A DNA stretch of 64,000 bases, taken from Bacteroidota bacterium (lineage in GTDB: Bacteria > Bacteroidota > Bacteroidia > Bacteroidales > F082). The DNA lies in assembly GCA_020444415.1 (NCBI GenBank), contig JAHLLA010000002.1:62001-126000 (forward strand), written 5' to 3'. The position numbers and the translations under genes are program-made. This document shows, in pieces, positions 26,335 through 35,220 of the stretch (its first letter is position 1; each line of letters starts with the position of its first letter). The notes below the pieces were generated by a model, which saw only the letters and a program-made list of their open reading frames with translations, searched no databases and was not told the origin of the DNA.

Positions 26335-27546
26335 ATGCTACAAAGAAAGTTACATATTGCATTGCCGGTAATGGGAGAGTCAGCAAACCTTGCTCAGTTT
26401 TTTGCCTGCATGGAACAGCAAACCTTCCGGAATTTCAAAATTTATATCTGCGTAAACCAATATGAATCATGGTGGAACGATCCTGATAAACATTATTATT
26501 GCCATGACAATGCAAAAAGTCTTGATTATCTTAAATCATCTGGTTTTGAGGGTGAGATCATTGATAAAAGCTCAAATGGAAATGGCTGGCCGGAAAAAAG
26601 AGGTGGCGTTGGCTGGGCCAGGAAAGTGCTGATGGATCGCATTTCAAAAGAAAACAAGAACGACATCATTATTAGTATGGATGCAGACACATTTTATCCC
26701 GAGAACTACCTCCAGTCCATACACAACTATTTTGAATGGCATCCAGATCATGTAGGTTTATCCGTTCCTTATTTTCATCCCCTGACCGGTGATGAAACAG
26801 ACCGTCATATTCTTAGATATGAAATTTACATGCGTTATTATGCATTGAATATGCTCCGAATCCAAAATCCTTACAGTTTTACTGCACTGGGTTCGGCCCT
26901 GGCATTACCTAACTGGGCTTATCATAAAATAGGTGGGATGACCCCGGTGAAAAGTGGCGAAGATTTTTACCTGCTTCAAAAATTGGTAAAGAACGGAAGT
27001 GTTGGCCAATGGCTTGAAACAACTGCTTACCCGGCGTCCCGATATTCCGACAGGGTATTATTTGGAACAGGCCCGGCATTGATAAAAGGTGCCAGAGGTG
27101 ATTGGGATTCTTATCCTATTTACAAGCCCGCTTCGTTTGATCTTGTTAAAAACACATACGATTTGTTTCCTTCGTTATTTAAAGAGGATGTTCAAACGTC
27201 TATGACTGATTTTTTGAAAGAACTGTTCAAAACAGATGATTTGTGGGGATCCCTCAGACAAAATTATAAGGATGAACCCAATTTTATAAAAGCGTGTTCC
27301 AGTAAGGTTGATGGATTGAGAATACTGCAATTTCTCAGGTATCAGAAAAATAATTCCGAACCATTATCAGATGAATACGTATTAACAACATATCTGCAAG
27401 AATATTTTGTGAAAGAAATGGACAGTGGTTTAGTTAAAATATTAAAAGATTTTAACTTTCATGCTTCAAGCATTAACGATTTGGATTTATTGAGACAATT
27501 TCTCCAAATACAGGAAGCAAAATTCAGAAAAAGAGTAAACATATAG
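26335..27546 (+). CDS. Glycosyltransferase family 2-like protein
   Basis: A 403-residue protein with a GT-A fold start (LHIALPVMGESANLAQFFACMEQQ, then FRNFKIYICVNQ), a DxD-type motif in IISMDADTFYP, and a probable acceptor region TALGSALALPNWAYHKIGGMTPVKSGEDFYLLQKL with the ED pair of inverting GT2 enzymes. The C-terminal 150 residues are helical and unassigned. Acceptor unknown; cytoplasmic, no membrane helix seen. ATG 26335 matches the domain start; upstream codons (from 26248) look non-coding. miaA follows after 25 bp. Confidence 0.78.
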   Translation: MLQRKLHIALPVMGESANLAQFFACMEQQTFRNFKIYICVNQYESWWNDPDKHYYCHDNAKSLDYLKSSGFEGEIIDKSSNGNGWPEKRGGVGWARKVLMDRISKENKNDIIISMDADTFYPENYLQSIHNYFEWHPDHVGLSVPYFHPLTGDETDRHILRYEIYMRYYALNMLRIQNPYSFTALGSALALPNWAYHKIGGMTPVKSGEDFYLLQKLVKNGSVGQWLETTAYPASRYSDRVLFGTGPALIKGARGDWDSYPIYKPASFDLVKNTYDLFPSLFKEDVQTSMTDFLKELFKTDDLWGSLRQNYKDEPNFIKACSSKVDGLRILQFLRYQKNNSEPLSDEYVLTTYLQEYFVKEMDSGLVKILKDFNFHASSINDLDLLRQFLQIQEAKFRKRVNI

Positions 27547-27571
27547 CTAAAAGTATATTTGGATTTCAGAA

Positions 27572-28492
27572 ATGGAACATTTAATTACAATTTTAGGTGC
27601 AACAGCAACCGGTAAAACAAGACTTGCAGTTGAATTAGCAAGCTTAATTGATGGGGAAATCATCAGTGCCGATTCAAGGCAGGTTTATAAAGGAATGGAC
27701 ATCGGAACGGGTAAAGATATTGAAGAATACTCGTTTGAAGGAAAAACAATTCCTTATCACCTGATCGATATCGTAGAGCCTGGATATGAATTTAACGTTT
27801 TTGAATTTCATAGGGATTTTCATGCGGCATACAATGATGTAGTTTCAAGAGGTAAAATGCCGATTATGTGCGGGGGTAGCGGCCTATACCTGGATGCGGT
27901 TATCAGTGGCTATAAATTCAACAAAGTGCCCCTTAACGAGTTTCTCAGGAAAAACCTGGAAGATTTAAGCGATGAAGAACTGATAAAAAAACTAAAATCA
28001 TACGGCCCGCTGCATAATGTTACAGATATTTCTGAAAGACACCGGCTTGTCAGGGCCATTGAAATTGCAGAGTTTGAAAGAAAAAATAAAGATGTTGAGG
28101 ACGATCTGCCGGTAATTAACTCTATTAATTTTGGTATTCGTTTCGAGCGTGAAACCATCAGAAGAAGGATTACAAAACGACTTGAATACAGACTTGAAAA
28201 TGGTTTAATTGATGAGGTAAGGGGTTTGTTAGACGGTGGCTTAAAACCCGATCAATTGATGTTTTACGGTCTCGAATACAAATATGTAACCCTGCTTGTC
28301 ACGGGGCAAATGGAATACAACGAAATGTTCACCCTTTTAAATACAGCCATCCATCAATATGCAAAAAAACAAATGACCTGGTACAGGAAGATGGAGAAAA
28401 AAGGTGTAAAAATCCATTGGATTGATGGCAATATTAACCTGGATAATAAAATTGCGGTCGTATTGGGAATTCTTAGGAATTATCAGAGCTAA
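27572..28492 (+). CDS. miaA: tRNA dimethylallyltransferase
   Basis: A 306-residue enzyme that adds a dimethylallyl group to A37 of tRNAs reading UNN codons. Visible: P-loop GATATGKT (residues 9-16), the substrate motif EIISADSRQVYKGMDIGTGK, PYHLIDIVEPGYEFNVFEF, MCGGSGLYLDAVISG, and the C-terminal YAKKQMTWYRKM. Normal family length. Ends 9 bp before the convergent pcm stop. Confident. Confidence 0.95.
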   Translation: MEHLITILGATATGKTRLAVELASLIDGEIISADSRQVYKGMDIGTGKDIEEYSFEGKTIPYHLIDIVEPGYEFNVFEFHRDFHAAYNDVVSRGKMPIMCGGSGLYLDAVISGYKFNKVPLNEFLRKNLEDLSDEELIKKLKSYGPLHNVTDISERHRLVRAIEIAEFERKNKDVEDDLPVINSINFGIRFERETIRRRITKRLEYRLENGLIDEVRGLLDGGLKPDQLMFYGLEYKYVTLLVTGQMEYNEMFTLLNTAIHQYAKKQMTWYRKMEKKGVKIHWIDGNINLDNKIAVVLGILRNYQS

Positions 28493-28501
28493 ACAAGACC
28501 T

Positions 28502-29152
28502 TTAATCATTTGATTTGTCTTTTAGCATGGGAACAAAGCGAAAGCCTCCGAAATGTTCTTCGCCCAGCGAACCATCCGGTTTTTTAGTTAACCTGATCAT
28601 GGTCTGTACATCGCCATCTCCAAGGGGAATTACAATAACACCTCCTATATTTAGTTGTTCAACTAGTTTCTCAGGAATATCTGGAGCTGCCGCAGTAATC
28701 AATATGCCATCATAAGGTGCAAAAGCAGGAACACCTTTATATCCGTCTCCATAAAATACTTTGATCTGCCTGTAACCAATCTTAGGTAAAAACTCTTTTG
28801 TTCGCTGGTATAATTTCTTTTGCCGTTCAATCGTATAAACTTTAGCACCCAATTCAGCCAACACACAAGCCTGGTAACCTGACCCGGTACCTATCTCTAA
28901 AATTTTCAGTCCTTTTTTAACTTCCAGCAATTCTGTCTGAAAAGCAACCGTATAGGGTTGCGAAATGGTTTGACCTGACCCAATGGGGAAAGGTTTGTCT
29001 TCATAGGCAAATTCAAGGAATGAAGAATCCAGGAACAAGTGTCTCGGGATGCTGTCTATCGCTTTCAGAACTCGTGCATCTGAAATGCCTTTTGATTTAA
29101 TTTCAGCCACCAGCCGTTTGCGCATTCCTTTATGCCGATAATTATCTACCAT
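28502..29152 (-). CDS. pcm: Protein-L-isoaspartate O-methyltransferase
   Basis: A 216-residue SAM-dependent enzyme that repairs isoaspartyl residues in aged proteins. It has the family start RHLFLDSSFLEFAYEDKPFPIGSGQTISQPY, the SAM-binding motif I LEIGTGSGYQACVLAELG, and PYDGILITAAAPDIPEKLVEQL with GGVIVIPLG. Monocistronic, convergent with miaA and divergent from the oxidoreductase gene. Confident. Confidence 0.95.
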   Translation of the reverse strand: MVDNYRHKGMRKRLVAEIKSKGISDARVLKAIDSIPRHLFLDSSFLEFAYEDKPFPIGSGQTISQPYTVAFQTELLEVKKGLKILEIGTGSGYQACVLAELGAKVYTIERQKKLYQRTKEFLPKIGYRQIKVFYGDGYKGVPAFAPYDGILITAAAPDIPEKLVEQLNIGGVIVIPLGDGDVQTMIRLTKKPDGSLGEEHFGGFRFVPMLKDKSND

Positions 29153-29234
29153 TTTTAAATTTTAGGGTGCTAAAAACCTCGTCGAATATCCATATTTTGT
29201 GCGAAAATAGTAATAATGCCAGCAAGAAAAAAAT

Positions 29235-29242
29235 TACCTTTG
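29235..29242 (+). promoter_or_regulatory. -7 promoter element for the oxidoreductase gene
   Basis: TACCTTTG matches TAnnTTTG, 16 nt before the ATG at 29259. No TTTG at a normal distance upstream. Confidence 0.45.
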
Positions 29243-29258
29243 CTACAAAATTTTAATC

Positions 29259-30245
29259 ATGGTTAGAATAGGTTTATTAGGGGCAGGACATCTGGGGAAA
29301 ATACATTTAAAATGCATCAAATTAGTGGAAGATTTTGAACTCATCGGGTTCTATGATCCCGATCAGGAAAAAGTAAAAGAGGTTGAAAAAGAATTTGGAT
29401 TAAAAAGTTTTGAGAGTGTTTCCGCATTGATAGAAGCCAGTGATGCCGTTGATATTGTAACACCAACCGTTTCTCATTTTTCTTGTGCTGCCGAGGCAAT
29501 CAAAAAATCAAAGCATGTGTTTATTGAAAAACCTATTGTAACCACACCAGAACAGGCATTGCAGCTTATTGAACTTGCTTCGGAAGCGGATGTGAAGGTG
29601 CAGGTAGGGCATGTGGAGCGGTTTAACCCGGCATTTACGGCAGCCAAATCGCATTTGAACAAACCCATGTTTATCGAAACACACAGGCTGGCGCAGTTCA
29701 ATCCAAGAGGAACCGATGTGCCTGTTGTTCTGGACTTGATGATCCATGATATTGACATTATTCTGAGTGTTGTTAAATCTAAAATCAGGAAGATAAACGC
29801 CAGTGGCGTGAATGTGGTGAGTGACACACCGGATATTGCCAACGCCAGGCTGGAATTTGACAATGGAGCGGTAGCCAATCTAACCGCCAGCCGTATTTCA
29901 TTAAAAAATATGCGCAAATCCAGATTTTTCCAGAAGGATGCCTATATCACAGTTGATTTTCTTGAGAAAGTTGCAGAAATTGTCAGGATGGAAGAAATTG
30001 ACCAATTGCCTGACGATCCGTTCGCATTGGTATTGGATCTTGGAGAAAATAAAAAGAAACGCAGAATCGTTTTCGATAAGCCCGAAATTAACGCCATCAA
30101 CGCTATTGAAGAAGAATTGCGAAGTTTTAGCAATTCCATTATTCATAATGAAACTCCACCCGTTACCATTGATGATGGATACCAGGCATTGCACGTTGCG
30201 CAGATGATTATCGACAGGATTGAAGCCTCGTCTGATAACTTTTAA
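29259..30245 (+). CDS. Gfo/Idh/MocA-family NAD(P)-dependent oxidoreductase
   Basis: A 328-residue two-domain oxidoreductase: N-terminal Rossmann fold (VRIGLLGAGHLGKIHLKCIK, then HVFIEKPIVTTPEQALQLIE with the conserved EKP), and the C-terminal alpha/beta substrate domain (VPVVLDLMIHDIDIILSVV with catalytic-region His/Asp). Members act on sugars or sugar nucleotides. It lies just before a lipoprotein and a lipid-linked sugar transferase gene, so a role in polysaccharide precursor synthesis is possible but only inferred from place. Confidence 0.85.
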   Translation: MVRIGLLGAGHLGKIHLKCIKLVEDFELIGFYDPDQEKVKEVEKEFGLKSFESVSALIEASDAVDIVTPTVSHFSCAAEAIKKSKHVFIEKPIVTTPEQALQLIELASEADVKVQVGHVERFNPAFTAAKSHLNKPMFIETHRLAQFNPRGTDVPVVLDLMIHDIDIILSVVKSKIRKINASGVNVVSDTPDIANARLEFDNGAVANLTASRISLKNMRKSRFFQKDAYITVDFLEKVAEIVRMEEIDQLPDDPFALVLDLGENKKKRRIVFDKPEINAINAIEEELRSFSNSIIHNETPPVTIDDGYQALHVAQMIIDRIEASSDNF

Positions 30246-30311
30246 CAAGATATGAACAATCTGGCAATAACACTAATAATCTTTCGTTAACCAGTTAATA
30301 AATGAAGGGTA

Positions 30312-31208
30312 TTGCGTCTGAAAACTAATCTATATTGCATTTTTAATATATTCTTATTTGGGCTGGCAGCCTTATTGCTTGAGGGTTGCTATAAATTCGA
30401 AGGAGATCAGACCATACCGGCCTATCTGAAAATTGACACTGTATTGTTAAGAACTTATTATCCTGATGAAGGGGCAAGTTCAAATGCTATTAAGGATGTT
30501 TGGGTGTATGTTAACGATCAGCAAATAGGTGCTTTCGAACTGCCTGCCATGTTTCCTGTTTTGGCTGCGGGAAATCAAAAACTTGAAATCAGGCCCGGAA
30601 TTAAAGTGAACGGCATTTCAAGTACAAGAGCACCTTACCCGTTTTACAAGCCTATTATCTACGGGGATTTCCTATTTACACCTGACAGTATAATTACAGT
30701 AAACAATCCTACAACTGAGTATTATTCGAATGTGAGTTTCGCGTGGATAGAAGATTTTGAAAATGCCGGTATTACCCTCACCGGATCATCGGGTAGCGAT
30801 ACCAGTATTGTAAGACTTCAAATGCAAAATAATCTTGATGTCGAATCAAGGTATTCGGGACTTATCAGCCTGAACACATCGGCACGTGCTTATTCTGCTA
30901 CTTCAGCAAACAGTTACCCCATTCCTAATCAGGGATCACCCACATTACTCGAAATAGATTTTAAAACAGATAATTTTATAAATGTGGGTATCATTATACA
31001 GGAAAACAGTAGTTATATAAAGATTCCACTCGTGATATTGAACCATTCGGAGGCATGGAATAAAATTTATGTCAACCTTGGACCAAATTTGTCATTGCAT
31101 CCGCAGGCTACCGATTTTAAGGTGTTTTTTGAGTCCGTTTTAGAAAACGATCTCAACAGTGCATCCATATATCTTGATAATATTAAGTTAATTAATCGAC
31201 CCAACTGA
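30312..31208 (+). CDS. Unrecognised lipoprotein upstream of sugar transferase
   Basis: A 298-residue lipoprotein: signal peptide ending in LEGC (Cys26). The body has an N-terminal beta domain (IPAYLKIDTVLLRTYYPDEG) and a C-terminal jelly-roll-like part (VSFAWIEDFENAG, GLISLNTSARAYSA, SASIYLDNIKLINR) resembling carbohydrate-binding folds. The only start that keeps the signal peptide is TTG at 30312, preceded by GAAGGG; the nearest ATG (30302) is out of frame. It ends 2 bp before the sugar transferase ATG, so both are surely co-translated. Function not known. Confidence 0.7.
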   Translation: MRLKTNLYCIFNIFLFGLAALLLEGCYKFEGDQTIPAYLKIDTVLLRTYYPDEGASSNAIKDVWVYVNDQQIGAFELPAMFPVLAAGNQKLEIRPGIKVNGISSTRAPYPFYKPIIYGDFLFTPDSIITVNNPTTEYYSNVSFAWIEDFENAGITLTGSSGSDTSIVRLQMQNNLDVESRYSGLISLNTSARAYSATSANSYPIPNQGSPTLLEIDFKTDNFINVGIIIQENSSYIKIPLVILNHSEAWNKIYVNLGPNLSLHPQATDFKVFFESVLENDLNSASIYLDNIKLINRPN

Positions 31209-31210
31209 TT

Positions 31211-32626
31211 ATGAATAGAAAACTACAGGTTTTTAAATACGTGTTTTTGGATTGGCTATCTGCGTTGATTGCCTGGGGACTGTTTTATATTTTCAGGAAA
31301 TATAGCGAAAACCAGGAAGTGATCTATCATTTAGACACGGTTTTTGACGACCGGCAATTTTGGTTGGGCGTACTTGTGGTGCCGGTTTACTGGCTGATTT
31401 TATATACCATGATCGGTTCATACCGCCGGGTGTACCGAAAATCAAGACTGAAAGAACTATGGCAAACTATTGTAATTACGCTTATTGGTGTGACTATTAT
31501 CTTCTTTGTACTCATACTAGATGATGTGATCCTAACTTACAAATCCTATTACCAGTCTTTTTTAGCTTTGTTCTTTTTACAGTTCTTTTTAACCTTTAGT
31601 TTCAGGCTGTTTTTAACCACCATAACAGTTCATAAAATCCATAAAGGGAAAATAGGTTTCAATACCCTCGTCATTGGCAGCAATGGCAATGCAAAAAAAG
31701 TGTACAATGATATTGTAAATCAGGAAATATCTTCGGGTAATAAATTCGTAGGTTTTGTCAACATCAGGGAAGGCAATGATTTTCTTGTTTCTGAATACCT
31801 GGAACACCTGGGTGCCTATAAGGATTTGAACAAGGTGATACTCGAATACAATGTGGAAGAAGTGATCATCGCTATTGAACGCTCAGAAATTGACACTATT
31901 GAAAGAATTATAACGGAACTTGAAACCACAAATGTGATTATTAAGGTGATCCCGCTGATGCAGGATATCATTTTTGGTTCGGTAAAAGTTTCCGGGATTT
32001 TCCACACACCTCTTATTGAAATTTCGCCTGACCTGATGCCCATCTGGCAACAATCGCTTAAAAGATTGTTTGATGTAGTGGCATCTGTGCTGGCCATCAT
32101 ATTACTTACGCCTGCTTATATTTTTACAGCGATAGGTGTAAAAATGTCGTCAAAAGGCCCCATTTTCTTTTCGCAGGAAAGAGTAGGCAAGGGAGGAAAG
32201 AAATTTATGATGCATAAGTTCCGTTCCATGTATTCTGATGCCGAAAAAGACGGGCCGCAACTTTCGTCTGAAAATGATTCACGGATCACCAAATTCGGAT
32301 TGTTCATCAGGAAAGTACGATTGGATGAAATCCCCCAGTTTTATACGGTTTTAAAAGGAGATATGTCGCTTGTTGGCCCGAGACCGGAGCGACAGTATTA
32401 CATTGATCAGATTGTGAAAAGAGCCCCGCATTATCGCTTATTATTAAAAGTAAAACCTGGAATCACATCCTGGGGGCAGGTGAAATTTGGTTATGCCTCT
32501 GATGTAGATGAAATGATCGAAAGATTAAAATACGACCTCTTGTACATAGAAAATATGTCGTTGGCCATGGATTTTAAAATTTTAATTTATACTGTTTTGA
32601 TTGTGCTTCAAGGGCGCGGAAAGTAG
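31211..32626 (+). CDS. Polyprenyl-phosphate sugar-1-phosphate transferase (WcaJ/WbaP type)
   Basis: A 471-residue inner-membrane enzyme that starts an exopolysaccharide or O-antigen repeat unit by moving a sugar phosphate onto undecaprenyl phosphate. Four N-terminal membrane helices (about 8-140), a CoA-binding-like Rossmann domain (about 150-260, NTLVIGSNGNAKKVYND), then the catalytic domain: KRLFDVVASVLAIILLTPAYIF, PIFFSQERVGKGGKKFMMHK, VRLDEIPQFYTVLKGDMSLVGPRPE and KPGITSWGQV. The sugar is not known. Ends 2 bp from the convergent DUF4294 stop. Confidence 0.93.
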   Translation: MNRKLQVFKYVFLDWLSALIAWGLFYIFRKYSENQEVIYHLDTVFDDRQFWLGVLVVPVYWLILYTMIGSYRRVYRKSRLKELWQTIVITLIGVTIIFFVLILDDVILTYKSYYQSFLALFFLQFFLTFSFRLFLTTITVHKIHKGKIGFNTLVIGSNGNAKKVYNDIVNQEISSGNKFVGFVNIREGNDFLVSEYLEHLGAYKDLNKVILEYNVEEVIIAIERSEIDTIERIITELETTNVIIKVIPLMQDIIFGSVKVSGIFHTPLIEISPDLMPIWQQSLKRLFDVVASVLAIILLTPAYIFTAIGVKMSSKGPIFFSQERVGKGGKKFMMHKFRSMYSDAEKDGPQLSSENDSRITKFGLFIRKVRLDEIPQFYTVLKGDMSLVGPRPERQYYIDQIVKRAPHYRLLLKVKPGITSWGQVKFGYASDVDEMIERLKYDLLYIENMSLAMDFKILIYTVLIVLQGRGK

Positions 32627-32628
32627 TG

Positions 32629-33213
32629 TTATAACTGCCCTCTTTCAATCATCTGAACAATTACTTCGATTTGGCGGTCTTCACCGTCAGGGTCATATTT
32701 AGCTTTTAAATTATAACCCCATATACGGGCAAAAGCCTGGTACCAGAAAGCTGTAAATTTTCCTCTCAGTTCCTGCACGAGTTCGTAGGATGAATCGCCT
32801 GTTTCCCGATCTATTAATTTAATAAGAATTTTCCCTTGGCTAAAAGTGAGTTCTTTTAATTCTCCACTGTATTCTTCGTTGATTTCATTCTCTGCACGTT
32901 TCATAATCTGCTTTCGCTCTCTATCCGTATTTGCATTGATGAGTAGATCCTCATACTCTCGTAGTTTAATACCCGCAAGTTTCGCGTAAGGATAAACAGT
33001 TTTGATATTTTTAACGAGTTTGGTAAGTTTCTTCTGTCCACGTCGGGATTTGGGTATTTTCAGGGAATAAATTTCTACTTCTTTTAACCTGACATGTGGA
33101 ACAGTATCCCCGTCAATAACCTGGGCATTTAATACGGTATACTTTGTTTCCTGCCCGAAAGAAACGTAGAGCAATGTAAAAAAGAAGATTATTATGAAAA
33201 TTATCCTTTTCAT
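32629..33213 (-). CDS. Exported DUF4294 protein
   Basis: A 194-residue protein with signal peptide (KRIIFIIIFFFTLLYVSFG), then a basic helical domain (RRGQKKLTKLVKNIKTVYPYAKLAGIKL ... FWYQAFARIWGYNLKAKYDP) matching DUF4294, a Bacteroidota family without known function. It is the last gene of tig-clpP-clpX-DUF4294, 42 bp after clpX. Role cannot be stated; the neighbourhood suggests only co-expression with protein quality control. Confidence 0.8.
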   Translation of the reverse strand: MKRIIFIIIFFFTLLYVSFGQETKYTVLNAQVIDGDTVPHVRLKEVEIYSLKIPKSRRGQKKLTKLVKNIKTVYPYAKLAGIKLREYEDLLINANTDRERKQIMKRAENEINEEYSGELKELTFSQGKILIKLIDRETGDSSYELVQELRGKFTAFWYQAFARIWGYNLKAKYDPDGEDRQIEVIVQMIERGQL

Positions 33214-33255
33214 GGCGAAGGCAATAAACCAAAGACCATGCCTAATAAATTATCA

Positions 33256-34494
33256 TTATATAGCGGCTTTCAATTTGGACAGGCTTGCTTTTCCAAATTT
33301 TTCTTCCGCATATGCTGCGTTGATGTGCAGTTTCTTGACGCGTTTATTTGAAGGCAGTTCAAACATGGCATCGATCAAAATTGCTTCAATTATGGAGCGT
33401 AGTCCGCGTGCGCCCAATTTGAACTCTACTGATTTGTCGACAATATAATCCAATGCTTTATCGTCAAAACTCAGTGCTACCTCATCCATCTCAAACAACT
33501 TCGTAAATTGCTTTGTAATGGCATTTTTTGGCTCAGTTAATATCCTTTTTAAGGTGTTTTTTTCCAGTGGATTGAGATAGGTAAGAACAGGCAAACGCCC
33601 TACAATTTCCGGTATCAATCCAAAAGCCTTCAGGTCACCAGGGGCGATGTATTGCAGCATATGTTCTTTGTCAATCTGCTCATCTTTTAAACCGGAAAAT
33701 GAATAGCCAACTACATTGGTACGCAGTCTGGATGCAATTCTTTTTTCAATCCCTTGAAAAGCACCACCTGCGATGAACAAAATGTTTTTTGTATTCACAC
33801 TGATCATCTTCTGCTCAGGGTGTTTACGGCCTCCCTGCGGTGGCACATTTATATCTGTTCCTTCCAGCAGTTTCAGCATGGCTTGTTGCACCCCTTCGCC
33901 CGAAACATCACGGGTAATGGAAGGATTATCACTTTTGCGGGCGATTTTATCAATTTCATCAATAAAAATGATACCTTTTTCTGCAGCGGCCACGTTGTAA
34001 TCTGCTGCTTGCAGCAGTCGTGTCAGAATACTTTCCACGTCTTCACCTACATACCCCGCCTCTGTTAAAACAGTCGCATCAGCGATGGCAAAAGGAACGT
34101 GCAACATACGGGCAATGGTTCTGGCCAGCAATGTTTTTCCGGTACCCGTTTCACCCACAAGAACGATATTGGATTTTTCAATCTCTACTTCATTCTCGTC
34201 TTCTCGTTGGGCGATTCTTTTGTAATGGTTGTAAACTGCCACAGAAAGTACACGCTTGGCTTCCTCCTGTCCAATTACATATTTATCAAGAAAAGTTTTT
34301 ATTTCTGTGGGTTTTAAAACGGATGTTTTAACATCAGGCGCTTCAAATTTCCTGCCTGATTCTTCTTCTAGAATGATCTTGGCCTGTTCGATACAGAAAT
34401 TACAAATTTGTCCCTCAATTCCCGAGACCAGCAAAGAAGCTTCAGGTTTTTCCCTGCCACAAAAAGAGCAGTGTTCCTTCGTTTTTTTTGTCAT
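33256..34494 (-). CDS. clpX: ATP-dependent Clp protease ATP-binding subunit ClpX
   Basis: A 412-residue AAA+ unfoldase that feeds substrates to ClpP. N-terminal zinc finger with Cys9, Cys12, Cys31, Cys34; Walker A GETGTGKT (114-121); Walker [11 protein letters not shown]; pore loop [10 protein letters not shown]; sensor/arginine-finger region [18 protein letters not shown]-terminal lid ARGLRSIIE. The ClpP-docking loop, IGF in E. coli, appears here as VGY (NVVGYSFSG). It is 42 bp after clpP in the tig-clpP-clpX operon. Confident. Confidence 0.96.
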   Translation of the reverse strand: MTKKTKEHCSFCGREKPEASLLVSGIEGQICNFCIEQAKIILEEESGRKFEAPDVKTSVLKPTEIKTFLDKYVIGQEEAKRVLSVAVYNHYKRIAQREDENEVEIEKSNIVLVGETGTGKTLLARTIARMLHVPFAIADATVLTEAGYVGEDVESILTRLLQAADYNVAAAEKGIIFIDEIDKIARKSDNPSITRDVSGEGVQQAMLKLLEGTDINVPPQGGRKHPEQKMISVNTKNILFIAGGAFQGIEKRIASRLRTNVVGYSFSGLKDEQIDKEHMLQYIAPGDLKAFGLIPEIVGRLPVLTYLNPLEKNTLKRILTEPKNAITKQFTKLFEMDEVALSFDDKALDYIVDKSVEFKLGARGLRSIIEAILIDAMFELPSNKRVKKLHINAAYAEEKFGKASLSKLKAAI

Positions 34495-34536
34495 CTTAGT
34501 AAATTAAGTAGTTTTTCAAAAAGCAATATGGAGTTC

Positions 34537-35214
34537 TTATTTGCTGTTCGCCAAAAGCACCTCGTCAATCATACCATAATCTTTGGCTTCCTGCGAAGTC
34601 ATCCAGTAATCGCGATCAGCATCCTTCCAAATCTTCTTATACGTATGATTTGAATGATTGGCTATGATTTCGTACAATTCTTTTTTTAGTTTCTGAATTT
34701 CACGTGCAGTAATTTCGATGTCAGAAGCCTGTCCTTGCGCACCTCCCATAGGTTGATGGATCAAAATCCTGGAGTGTTTAAGTGCTGTTCTTTTTCCTTT
34801 TTTACCTGCGCATAGCAAGATGGCCCCCATAGATGCCGCCATACCTGTACAAATGGTGGCTACATCAGGATTGATATACTGCATAGTATCGTATATACCC
34901 AAACCGGCATACACGGAACCACCGGGAGTGTTCAGGTAAATCTGGATATCTCTTTTTGCGTCATTTGATTCAAGGAATAACAATTGTGCCTGGATGATAT
35001 TGGCAACATAATCATCAATGGGTACACCAAGGAAGATAATCCGGTCCATCATCAATCGTGAGAAAACATCCATCTGCGCGATGTTCAACTGTCTTTCTTC
35101 AATAATGGTTGGCGATATATAATTGCCATATGCTGAATTATACCTGTCAAGGGAAAGACTGCTGATTCCCCTGTGTTTTACTGCATAATCTCTGAATTCT
35201 TTACTGCTATTCAT
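34537..35214 (-). CDS. clpP: ATP-dependent Clp protease proteolytic subunit
   Basis: A 225-residue serine protease forming the ClpP barrel. Catalytic triad: Ser128 in TGMAASMGA, His153 in LIHQPMGGAQG, Asp202 in DADRDYWM. The first 30 residues extend beyond the E. coli mature N-terminus and may hold a propeptide. 6 bp after tig, 42 bp before clpX; the three form one transcript, with the tRNA-Leu in front. Confidence 0.96.
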   Translation of the reverse strand: MNSSKEFRDYAVKHRGISSLSLDRYNSAYGNYISPTIIEERQLNIAQMDVFSRLMMDRIIFLGVPIDDYVANIIQAQLLFLESNDAKRDIQIYLNTPGGSVYAGLGIYDTMQYINPDVATICTGMAASMGAILLCAGKKGKRTALKHSRILIHQPMGGAQGQASDIEITAREIQKLKKELYEIIANHSNHTYKKIWKDADRDYWMTSQEAKDYGMIDEVLLANSK

Positions 35215-35220
35215 AATACG

